A stretch of 18,911 bases of DNA from Paracoccaceae bacterium (GTDB lineage Bacteria; Pseudomonadota; Alphaproteobacteria; Rhodobacterales; Rhodobacteraceae). The notes under the pieces are model-generated. The model had not been told where the DNA came from, ran no database searches, and was given only the letters and a program-made list of their open reading frames with translations. Of this stretch, positions 1 to 6,624 are shown piece by piece. The translations under genes and the position numbers were made by a program. Positions within the stretch are counted from its first letter, which is position 1. Every line of letters starts with the position of its first letter. The DNA is taken from positions 1 through 18,911 of the forward strand of contig JAFIEC010000296.1 in assembly GCA_020832725.1 (NCBI GenBank), given 5' to 3'.

Positions 1-561
1 CGAGAGGGCGAACTGCGCGGCCTGGCTGACATTCTCTCCCAGCACGAGAAAGGGCTGGATATCCTCCCACAGCCCCGCATGTTGCAATGCCTCGCGTGCC
101 CGCATGCCATAGGGCGCATGGTCGGGGTTGGCGATGGCAAAGCGGGTGATCCGCCCCTCGGCCAGCGCCTGGCGCAGGCTTTCCAGCGACCCGTCGGGCG
201 CGAGGGTGGAATTCGGCGGCACCGTCACGACGATCCGGCCGATGGCATAGAGATCGCCCTCGTCACGTGTGAAGCCGTCGCGGGCCAGATCGAAGATGAA
301 CTGCTCGTCGGCGGCCATGAAGATCTGGAACGGTGCGCCCTCGCGGATCTGGCGGGCGAAATTCCCCGTCGAGCCCATCGACAGCCGCACCCGCATCCCG
401 GTTTCGGCCGCGAAGGCCTCCGCGATCTCGGCGACCGCGAATTGCAGATCCGACGCCGCGGCCACGACCGGCGCGTCGTCGCGCGCCCCGGCCGATGCTG
501 CCGTCAGGATCAGCGACGATATCGCTGCAACAAGATACCTGCGGGCAAGGGGGAAATGCAT
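1..561 (-). CDS. modA: Molybdate ABC transporter substrate-binding protein ModA (partial, 3' end outside window)
   Basis: Reading the minus strand from an ATG at 561 gives 187 codons open to the window edge. The N-terminus (MHFPLARRYLVAA, then a hydrophobic run ending near ASAGA) looks like a Sec signal peptide, so the product should be periplasmic. After it come the family landmarks: VVAAASDLQFAVAEIA near residues 32-47, then a STGNFARQI segment, FQIFMAADEQF, and FAIANPDHAPYGMRAREAL near 145-163. These match the ModA/type-2 periplasmic binding family that captures molybdate (or tungstate) for a ModBC importer. Roughly the last quarter is missing because the window ends, not because the gene is broken. 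The start has only a weak purine-rich stretch (AGAGAG) upstream. modBC would be expected beyond the left edge. Identity as a ModA-family protein is fairly sure; oxyanion specificity is inferred. Confidence 0.88.
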   Translation of the reverse strand, partial: MHFPLARRYLVAAISSLILTAASAGARDDAPVVAAASDLQFAVAEIAEAFAAETGMRVRLSMGSTGNFARQIREGAPFQIFMAADEQFIFDLARDGFTRDEGDLYAIGRIVVTVPPNSTLAPDGSLESLRQALAEGRITRFAIANPDHAPYGMRAREALQHAGLWEDIQPFLVLGENVSQAAQFALS

Positions 562-859
562 GACCGACTCTCTGGTGATGTGTTTGGGCGAACATATCGC
601 CACATTCGTCCCCTAGCGCCGGCTTTGCAAGCGGCGGGCCGCGGGCGCATGCCCCTGCCGTCTGGTCGGCGCCGGGCACTACCGGGGCCAGGGCGTCCGG
701 TTCCCGGGGGTGACGTGGGCCATATCCATCGCTCCGCCAAGCCCGAGGGGCCGGCACGCGATCTGTGGTTGCGATCTGCGGATGCCCGGGCCGCCTGCAA
801 GGGCGGTCATGTCGATGCGCGATTCGTGCAGGGCTGTGCGGGATCGGTTCGGTGCGGTT
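562..859. other. Gene-free stretch between modA and tRNA-Ala with one small inverted repeat
   Basis: No open frame here shows recognisable protein features. The only structure close to modA is a perfect 5-bp-arm dyad, GGCGA-ACATA-TCGCC at 587-601, 26 bases upstream of the modA start. It could be an operator or the edge of the modA promoter, but it does not resemble a full ModE box. A GCGATCTG octamer occurs twice (758-765 and 771-778). A short CCGCC/GGCGG hairpin at 791-806 lies downstream of the tRNA but lacks a T-tract. Confidence 0.4.
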
Positions 860-935
<76 letters not shown>

Positions 936-945
936 GGTGGCCGGG

Positions 946-974
946 TGTGTCGCGCAAGGGCCGGGCTTTGTCAA
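946..974 (-). promoter_or_regulatory. Candidate promoter of tRNA-Ala
   Basis: A perfect TTGACA -35 box sits at 974-969 on the minus strand, 33 bases upstream of the first tRNA nucleotide. At 17-bp spacing the -10 hexamer would be GACACA (951-946), which is poor. The -35 match and distance to the tRNA support a promoter; the -10 is uncertain. Confidence 0.5.
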
Positions 975-1022
975 GCTGCGACAGGGGTGCGGGAACGGGC
1001 CGGGCGCGAGGCGAAAGGGCGG

Positions 1023-1058
1023 AAAAAAAAGCATGACGGGCTGGGCCACGTCATGCTT
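1023..1058 (-). terminator. Rho-independent terminator of the LysR gene
   Basis: On the minus strand AAGCATGACG and CGTCATGCTT form a perfect 10-bp stem around a 10-base loop, and the stem runs directly into an eight-T tract (1030-1023). It begins 24 bases after the LysR stop codon. It also separates LysR transcription from the tRNA gene downstream. Confidence 0.93.
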
Positions 1059-1082
1059 CAGTCGGCACTTCCGGCAGCGGGA

Positions 1083-1988
1083 CTACCAGTCCTCAGGACC
1101 TTTGTCCCTGAAGTGCTCCACGAGGAAATCGATGAAGGCGCGCAGCTTGGGCTGCGTATAGCGCCCCGGCGGATAGACGGCATAGACGCCCATCGTCTCC
1201 ACCGGCAGATCGGGCAACGCCACTTCGAGGCGGCCGGCGGACAGGTGGTCGTGATAGAGGAAGCTGGGAAGATGGGCGATGCCCAGCCCGGCCACGGCCG
1301 CATTCAGCAGCGACTGGCCGTCGTTCACCGTCAGCCAGCCCGACGCCCTGATCTGGCGCTTCTCCCCGGTCGGAGAGGTCAGCTTCCAGAAATTGCCCGA
1401 CGACGTATTGGAATAATGCAGCAGCTTGTGCTCGTTCAGATCCTCGATGCGCCGGGGCTGGCCGTAGCGGCGGAAATAATCGGGCGAGCCGATCATCCGC
1501 AGGTTCGTCTCGGTCAGCTTGCGGGCGCGCAGGGTGCTGTCTTCCAGCTCTCCGATCCGGATCGCAAGGTCGAAGCCCTCCGATATCAGCTCCACATAGC
1601 GGTTGTTGAGCACCATGTTGACGGTGATCTCGGAATATTGCTGCAGAAAGGCCCCCAGCGCCGGCGAGACGTGGTTGACCCCGAAATCGGTCGCCACCGA
1701 CAGCCGGAGCGAGCCCGAGGGTGCCGCCTGCATCGCGGTGACCATCGCATCCGCTTCGCCCGCGTCGTTCAGCACCCGTCGCGCACGGTCGTAATAGGCC
1801 AGCCCGATCTCGGTGGGGCTGACCCGCCGTGTGGTGCGGTTGAGAAGCCGTGCGCCCAGCCGTGTCTCGAGTGCCGAGACGTGCTTGGACACGGCGGATT
1901 TGGAAATACCCAGCTTGCGCGCAGCGTCGGTGAACCCTCCAAGGTCCACGACGGTCGCAAATGCCTCCATTTCAGTCAATCGGTCCAT
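1083..1988 (-). CDS. LysR-family transcriptional regulator
   Basis: A 301-residue product of usual LysR length. The N-terminal winged helix-turn-helix covers about residues 5-65 (MEAFATVVDLGGFTDAARKL, SAVSKHVSALETRLGARLLNR, then TTRRVSPTEIG). The rest, from about residue 90, is a LysR substrate-binding domain containing GFDLAIRIGELEDSTL, a segment typical of the CrgA/DsdC-like subgroup. An upstream in-frame ATG would extend it by 18 residues, but the start at 1988 was chosen because MDRLTEMEAF is the conserved beginning and GAGG lies six bases ahead. The gene is divergent from the aryl-CoA operon starting at 2225, the usual layout for a LysR protein controlling its neighbour. Its inducer is unknown; an aromatic acid or aryl-CoA is inferred from context. 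Confidence 0.92.
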   Translation of the reverse strand: MDRLTEMEAFATVVDLGGFTDAARKLGISKSAVSKHVSALETRLGARLLNRTTRRVSPTEIGLAYYDRARRVLNDAGEADAMVTAMQAAPSGSLRLSVATDFGVNHVSPALGAFLQQYSEITVNMVLNNRYVELISEGFDLAIRIGELEDSTLRARKLTETNLRMIGSPDYFRRYGQPRRIEDLNEHKLLHYSNTSSGNFWKLTSPTGEKRQIRASGWLTVNDGQSLLNAAVAGLGIAHLPSFLYHDHLSAGRLEVALPDLPVETMGVYAVYPPGRYTQPKLRAFIDFLVEHFRDKGPEDW

Positions 1989-2068
1989 GTTCGACCTCGT
2001 TTGTTCCGTATCGTCGGGTATCGCCCCCGATTGTGTCACCATTGCGGAGGGGAACGGACAATACGGGG

Positions 2069-2098
2069 ACAGAACCCCTTTCTGTTCGCGGTCGCGAA
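2069..2098. promoter_or_regulatory. Two adjacent perfect dyads in the LysR/operon control region
   Basis: ACAGAA-CCCCT-TTCTGT occupies 2069-2085 and TTCGCG-GT-CGCGAA occupies 2085-2098; they share one base. Both have perfect 6-bp arms. They lie about 95 bases upstream of the candidate operon promoter, so they could be LysR (or other regulator) recognition sites, but no binding is shown. Confidence 0.4.
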
Positions 2099-2123
2099 AC
2101 CGCAGGCGAGGCGGGGCGGGGCG

Positions 2124-2136
2124 AACCTGTCAGGTT
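2124..2136. promoter_or_regulatory. Palindrome AACCTG-T-CAGGTT upstream of the operon promoter
   Basis: This perfect 13-bp inverted repeat ends 14 bases before the TTGACT -35 candidate. That places it about 50-60 bases upstream of the expected transcript start, a usual position for an activator such as the divergent LysR protein. It sits at the start of a conspicuously AT-rich stretch in otherwise GC-rich DNA. Confidence 0.5.
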
Positions 2137-2150
2137 GAATATTTTATGCT

Positions 2151-2178
2151 TTGACTTTCAGCCCCGCGGCGCTAGGCT
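2151..2178 (+). promoter_or_regulatory. Candidate promoter of the aminobenzoyl-CoA operon
   Basis: TTGACT at 2151-2156 (five of six matches to the -35 consensus) is followed after 16 bases by TAGGCT at 2173-2178 (three of six). Transcription would start near 2185, leaving a ~40-base leader. The weak -10 fits a promoter that depends on an activator. Confidence 0.5.
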
Positions 2179-2182
2179 GTTC

Positions 2183-2202
2183 CGGACGTCCGTATCGGCG
2201 GG
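2183..2202. promoter_or_regulatory. Palindrome CGGACGTCCG plus a repeated 14-mer at the predicted transcript start
   Basis: CGGACGTCCG (2183-2192) is a perfect 10-bp palindrome lying at the predicted transcription start. It overlaps TCCGTATCGGCGGG (2189-2202), which matches TCCGTATCGTCGGG at 2005-2018 next to the LysR start in 13 of 14 positions. A site at the start of transcription would suit a repressor such as the MarR protein encoded within the operon. Confidence 0.4.
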
Positions 2203-2224
2203 CAGAGAAGTATGGAGAGTGACC

Positions 2225-4519
2225 TTGAAGATCGCCTGTCTCGGCGGCGGCCCCGCCGGCCTCTACTTTGCCATTTCCATGAAGCTGCGCGATTCCTCCC
2301 ACGAGGTCGTGGTCATCGAGCGCAACCGCCCCGACGATACGTTCGGCTGGGGCGTCGTGCTGTCGGACGAGACGCTGGACAATCTTGCCGCCAACGACCC
2401 GGTCAGCGCCGAATCGATCCGCGCGCATTTCGCCTATTGGGACGACATCGCCGTGGTGCGCGGGCAGGAGCGCATGGTCTCCTCCGGCCACGGGTTCTGC
2501 GGGATCGGGCGCAAGCAGCTGCTGCTTCTGCTGCAGGCGCGCGCGCGCGAGCTGGGGGTGGAGCTTCGCTTCGAGACAGAGGTCGAATCCGCCGCCACCT
2601 ATGCAAAGGAATTCGATCTCGTGGTGGCCTCGGACGGGCTCAACTCCCGCACCCGCAACGATTTCGCCGAGACGTTCCGCCCCAATATCGACACCCGCAA
2701 GTGCAAGTTCGTCTGGCTGGGCACCCATCAGAAGTTCGATGATGCCTTCACCTTCATCTTCGAGAAGACGGAACACGGCTGGGTCTGGGTCCATGCCTAC
2801 CAGTTCGACGCCGATACCGCGACCTTCATCGTCGAATGCACCGAGGAGACCTGGGCCGCCTGGGGCTTTGGCGAGATGACCAAGGAAGAGAGCATCGCCA
2901 CCTGCGAGGCGATCTTTGCCGAGCATCTGGGCGGGCACCCGCTGATGTCGAACGCCAACCATGTGCGCGGCTCGGCCTGGCTCAGCTTTCCCCGGGTGCT
3001 GTGCGAGCAATGGTATCACGAGAACATCGTGCTGATGGGCGATGCTGCCGCCACGGCGCATTTCTCCATCGGATCTGGTTCCAAGCTGGCCATGGAAAGC
3101 GCCATCGCGCTTGCCGACTACCTCCACGAGGAGGCCGACATGCAGGCCGCCTTCACCCGCTATCAGGATGCCCGCCGCCTCGAGGTGCTCAAGCTGCAAT
3201 CGGCGGCGCGCAACAGCCTCGAGTGGTTCGAGGAAGTGGAGCGCTACCTCGACCAGGACATCGAGCAGTTCACCTATGCCCTGCTGACCCGGTCGCAGCG
3301 GATCAGCCACGAGAACCTGCGCCTGCGCGATGCGGACTGGATGAGCAAGGCCGAGCGGTGGTTCCAGACCAAGGCCGGCGTCTCGCCCAACGCGCCCCTG
3401 CGCACGCCGATGTTCGCGCCCTTCCGCCTGCGCGGGATGGAGCTCAAGAACCGCGTCGTGGTCTCGCCCATGGCGCAATACAAGGCCGTCGATGGCTGCC
3501 CGACCGACTGGCACCTGGTGCATCTGGGAGAGCGGGCCAAGGGCGGTGCGGGCCTTGTCTTTGTCGAGATGACCTGCGTCTCCCCCGAGGGGCGCATCAC
3601 CCCGGGCTGCCCGGGCCTCTATGCGCCCGAGCACGAGGCCGCATGGACTCGGATCGTCGATTTCGTCCATGCCGAGACCAGTGCCAGGATCGCCTGCCAG
3701 ATCGGACATGCCGGCCGCAAGGGCTCCACCCAGCTGGGCTGGGAAGAGATGGACGCGCCGCTGCCCTCGGGCAACTGGCCGCTTCTGTCGGCCAGCGCCA
3801 TCCCCTGGTCGGAGCGCAATGCGGTCCCCAAGGAGATGGACCGCGCCGACATGGACGCGGTGCTGGCGCAATTCGTGGCCTCCACCGAGATGGCGGCGCG
3901 CGCCGGCTTCGACATGATCGAGCTGCACGCGGCACATGGCTATCTGCTGTCCTCCTTCATCTCGCCCGTCTCGAACACGCGCAGTGACGCCTATGGCGGC
4001 AGCCTTGAGAACCGGCTGCGCTATCCGCTGGAGGTCTTTGCCGCCATGCGCGCGGCCTGGCCCGAGGAGCGGCCGATATCGGTGCGCATCTCGGCCACCG
4101 ACTGGCTGGGCGACGAAGGCGTGACCGCAGACGAGGCCGTGGAGATCGCCCGGGCCTTCTCGGAGGCCGGGGCCGACATCATCGACGTCAGCGCGGGCCA
4201 GACCTCGACACAGGCACGCCCCGTCTACGGTCGCCTGTTCCAGACGCCGTTCTCCGACCGCATCCGCAACGAGGCGGGGCTGGCGACCATGGCGGTGGGC
4301 AACATCTACGAGCCCGACCACGTGAACTCGATCCTGATGGCCGGGCGCGCCGATCTGGTCTGCCTCGCGCGGCCGCATCTGGCCAACCCCTTCTGGACGC
4401 TGCACGCCGCCGCAGCGCTGGGCGACAAGGGCGAGGCCTGGCCCGATCCCTACCTCGCCGGGCGCGACCAGATGCATCGCCTGGCCGAGCGGGCGGAGGC
4501 CACGGTGATCAAGGTATGA
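2225..4519 (+). CDS. 2-aminobenzoyl-CoA monooxygenase/reductase-type fusion (FAD monooxygenase + old yellow enzyme)
   Basis: About 764 residues in two domains. Residues 1-385 are a flavoprotein monooxygenase: dinucleotide motif GGGPAG at 7-12, a central DGLNSRTR segment, and the FAD-binding MGDAAA with Asp273. Residues about 390-760 are an old-yellow-enzyme (NADH:flavin reductase) barrel, with RVVVSPMAQY, the His568-x-x-His571 pair in HAAHGYL, and the SDAYGGSLENR motif. This domain order is that of 2-aminobenzoyl-CoA monooxygenase/reductase of Azoarcus, which hydroxylates and then reduces the ring of anthraniloyl-CoA; database entries often call such proteins salicylyl-CoA 5-hydroxylase/oxidoreductase. 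The ligase and kynA downstream favour the aminobenzoyl-CoA substrate. Start: GGAG at 2214-2217 is seven bases before TTG at 2225, giving MKIACLGGG; GTG at 2219 is in frame but too close to that site. First gene of the operon; its last four bases overlap the next. Confidence 0.88.
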   Translation: MKIACLGGGPAGLYFAISMKLRDSSHEVVVIERNRPDDTFGWGVVLSDETLDNLAANDPVSAESIRAHFAYWDDIAVVRGQERMVSSGHGFCGIGRKQLLLLLQARARELGVELRFETEVESAATYAKEFDLVVASDGLNSRTRNDFAETFRPNIDTRKCKFVWLGTHQKFDDAFTFIFEKTEHGWVWVHAYQFDADTATFIVECTEETWAAWGFGEMTKEESIATCEAIFAEHLGGHPLMSNANHVRGSAWLSFPRVLCEQWYHENIVLMGDAAATAHFSIGSGSKLAMESAIALADYLHEEADMQAAFTRYQDARRLEVLKLQSAARNSLEWFEEVERYLDQDIEQFTYALLTRSQRISHENLRLRDADWMSKAERWFQTKAGVSPNAPLRTPMFAPFRLRGMELKNRVVVSPMAQYKAVDGCPTDWHLVHLGERAKGGAGLVFVEMTCVSPEGRITPGCPGLYAPEHEAAWTRIVDFVHAETSARIACQIGHAGRKGSTQLGWEEMDAPLPSGNWPLLSASAIPWSERNAVPKEMDRADMDAVLAQFVASTEMAARAGFDMIELHAAHGYLLSSFISPVSNTRSDAYGGSLENRLRYPLEVFAAMRAAWPEERPISVRISATDWLGDEGVTADEAVEIARAFSEAGADIIDVSAGQTSTQARPVYGRLFQTPFSDRIRNEAGLATMAVGNIYEPDHVNSILMAGRADLVCLARPHLANPFWTLHAAAALGDKGEAWPDPYLAGRDQMHRLAERAEATVIKV

Positions 4520-5277
4520 CCGCGCTTTCGGGCCGGCATGCCGTGGTCACCGGAGGCGGCACCGGCGTCGGCGCCGCCATCGCCCTGGCGCTGGCGGAGG
4601 CCGGGGCATCGGTGACGATCTCGGGGCGCCGCGAGGCACCCCTGGCCGAAACCGCCGCCCGCCACAAGGCCATCTCGTGGATCACCGCCGATGTGACCGA
4701 CCCGGAGGCGGTAGCGGACATGCTGGCGCGGGCCGAGGCGCAATCGGGCCCCGCAGCCATCCTTGTGGCGAATGCTGGCGCGGCCGAAAGCGTGCCGTTC
4801 TCCCGGATGGATGCGGCGCATCTGCGGGCCACGCTGGAGGTCAACCTCACGGGGGTCTTCAACCTGTGGAAGGCCGGCCTGTCGCCCATGCGCAAGGCGG
4901 GCTGGGGCCGGATGATCGCGGTCGCCTCGACGGCGGGGCTGAAGGGCTACCCCTATGTGGCGGATTACTGCGCGGCCAAGCATGGCGTCCTCGGCCTGAC
5001 CCGCGCCCTGGGCCAGGAACTGGCGCGCACCGGCATCACCGTCAACGCGCTGTGCCCCGGCTTCACCGAGACCCCGCTTCTGGAGCGGTCGATCGCCAAG
5101 ATCATGGACAAGACCGGCCGCAGCCGCGAAGAAGCGTCGGCCTCGTTGTCGGCGGGCAATCCGCAGGGCCGCTTCGTGCAGCCCGAGGAGGTGGCCGGGG
5201 CGGTCCTGTGGCTGTGCTCGGAGGCGGCGGCGGCGGTGAACGGGCAGGCGATTTCCATCTGCGGGGGAGAGACATGA
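4516..5277 (+). CDS. Short-chain dehydrogenase/reductase (3-hydroxyacyl-CoA dehydrogenase-like)
   Basis: 253 residues, classical SDR length. The cofactor motif TGGGTGVG is at 12-19, NAG at 86-88, and the catalytic set is Asn110, Ser138, Tyr151 and Lys155 (YCAAK). The PGFTETPLL segment after the active site is normal for the family. Arginines at 38-39 after the second strand suggest NADP(H) rather than NAD(H), by family rule. In this operon it is a good candidate for oxidising a 3-hydroxyacyl-CoA, or a ring alcohol, formed after dearomatisation of aminobenzoyl-CoA. Exact substrate cannot be read from sequence. The ATG overlaps the preceding stop (ATGA), so translation is probably coupled. Confidence 0.9.
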   Translation: MTALSGRHAVVTGGGTGVGAAIALALAEAGASVTISGRREAPLAETAARHKAISWITADVTDPEAVADMLARAEAQSGPAAILVANAGAAESVPFSRMDAAHLRATLEVNLTGVFNLWKAGLSPMRKAGWGRMIAVASTAGLKGYPYVADYCAAKHGVLGLTRALGQELARTGITVNALCPGFTETPLLERSIAKIMDKTGRSREEASASLSAGNPQGRFVQPEEVAGAVLWLCSEAAAAVNGQAISICGGET

Positions 5278-5792
5278 GCGGAGCCGGAACCGAAAAAGCC
5301 GGGGCGCGGGCCAGGACGGCCCCCCTTTCGTCGGGGAATGCGCCCGCCTCCAAGCAGCGGCTGCGGCTCTGGCTGCGCCTGCTGAAGCTGTCGCGCGCCG
5401 TCGAGGCGGAGCTGCGCGAGCGGCTGCGGCTGGAGCATGGCTCCACCCTGCCGCGCTTTGACGTGCTGGCCGCGCTGTGGCGGGCCGATTCAGGATTGAA
5501 GATGAGCGAATTGTCGGGCGTGTTGCGGGTGTCCAACGGCAATGTCACGGGCATCGTGGATCGGCTTGTGTCCGAGGGGCTGGTGGAGCGCCACCCCGTC
5601 CCCGGCGACCGCCGCGCCATGCTGGTACGGCTGACCGGACAGGGGCGCATCCAGTTCGAGGCCCAGGCCATCGATCACGAGGCCTGGGTGGACGGCCTTC
5701 TGCAAGGCTTCGACCCCGAAGAGCTTGACGATCTGGGCGCGCGGCTTGACACCGCCTTTCGCAGGATCACCGAAAAGGAGCCGCGGACATGA
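5274..5792 (+). CDS. MarR-family transcriptional regulator
   Basis: 172 residues. A winged helix-turn-helix spans about 77-123: LKMSELSGVLRVSNGNVTGIV, then VERHPVPGDRRAMLVRLT as the wing with the conserved DRR. Helices before and after form the MarR dimer interface. The first ~26 residues are a low-complexity, Gly/Ala/Ser-rich extension before the usual start of the fold. The gene lies inside the catabolic operon, overlapping its neighbours on both sides by ATGA, with GGAG five bases before the start. A regulator cotranscribed with the genes it may control suggests feedback repression relieved by a pathway aryl-CoA or aromatic acid, as known for MarR proteins of similar operons. Ligand and operator are inferred only. 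Confidence 0.9.
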   Translation: MSGAGTEKAGARARTAPLSSGNAPASKQRLRLWLRLLKLSRAVEAELRERLRLEHGSTLPRFDVLAALWRADSGLKMSELSGVLRVSNGNVTGIVDRLVSEGLVERHPVPGDRRAMLVRLTGQGRIQFEAQAIDHEAWVDGLLQGFDPEELDDLGARLDTAFRRITEKEPRT

Positions 5793-6601
5793 TACGCATG
5801 GCCGACAAGACCCCCCGCCATTTCCATGCCGACATCTCGGGCGACATCGCCACGCTGCGGCTTGACCGGCCCGAGCGCAAGAACCCGCTGACCTTCGACA
5901 GCTATGCCGAATTGCGCGACTGGTTCCGCGACCTCTCCTATGCCGAGGACGTGCGCGCCGTGGTCTTTGCCTCCAATGGCGGCAATTTCTCCTCGGGGGG
6001 GGATGTGCACGACATCATCGGCCCGCTGACCGGCATGGACATGAAGGAGCTTCTCGCCTTCACCCGCATGACCGGCGATCTGGTCAAGGCGATGCTGGCC
6101 TGCGGCAAGCCCGTCATCGCTGCGGTGGACGGGATCTGCGTGGGCGCGGGGGCGATCATCGCCATGGCCTCCGACCTGCGGATCGCCACGCCCGAGGCCA
6201 GGACGGCGTTTCTGTTCACCCGCGTCGGGCTGGCGGGATGCGACATGGGCGCCTGCGCCATGCTGCCCCGGATCATCGGGCAGGGCCGGGCGGCGGAACT
6301 TCTCTATACCGGGCGCGCCATGAGCGCCGAGGAGGGCGTGGCCTGGGGCTTCTTCAACCGGCTGGTGCCCGCCGAGGCGCTGGACGCCGAAGCCCAGACA
6401 CTGGCCCGGCGCATCAGCGAGGGGCCGAACTTCGCCCACATGATGACCAAGACCATGCTCAACCAGGAATGGAACATGAGTCTGGAACAGGCGATCGAGG
6501 CCGAAGCCCAGGCACAGGCCATCTGCATGCAGACCCGGGATTTCCGACGCGCCTACGAGGCCTTCGTCGCCAAGGAGAAACCTGTCTTCGAAGGCGATTG
6601 A
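5789..6601 (+). CDS. Crotonase-fold protein annotated as enoyl-CoA hydratase family, without the canonical catalytic glutamates
   Basis: 270 residues with the crotonase oxyanion-hole segments: FSSGGDVHDI near 67-76 and AVDGICVGAGAIIAM near 112-126, then SDLRIATPEA. Aligned by eye to rat enoyl-CoA hydratase, the two catalytic Glu positions (144 and 164) fall on Ile123 and Arg145. Instead there is an Asp152 in GCDMGACAMLPR. The Asp is in the loop where other crotonases with different chemistry carry their acid (for example MenB/BadI-type ring enzymes), so a hydrolase, isomerase or ring-opening role is possible. The start at 5789 has AGGAG eight bases ahead and overlaps the MarR stop; a second ATG at 5798 is less favoured. 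Position in the operon suggests a step after the monooxygenase/reductase. Confidence 0.87.
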   Translation: MIRMADKTPRHFHADISGDIATLRLDRPERKNPLTFDSYAELRDWFRDLSYAEDVRAVVFASNGGNFSSGGDVHDIIGPLTGMDMKELLAFTRMTGDLVKAMLACGKPVIAAVDGICVGAGAIIAMASDLRIATPEARTAFLFTRVGLAGCDMGACAMLPRIIGQGRAAELLYTGRAMSAEEGVAWGFFNRLVPAEALDAEAQTLARRISEGPNFAHMMTKTMLNQEWNMSLEQAIEAEAQAQAICMQTRDFRRAYEAFVAKEKPVFEGD

Positions 6602-6624
6602 GCCATCCACACGGGGATTATGGC

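Noticed and set aside
2144..4477. A 777-codon open frame on the minus strand opposite the monooxygenase/reductase fusion
   Set aside because: Its translation is low-complexity Gly/Arg/His/Leu-rich with no family motifs; it is the antisense shadow of a GC-rich gene whose plus-strand product has clear FAD and old-yellow-enzyme motifs.
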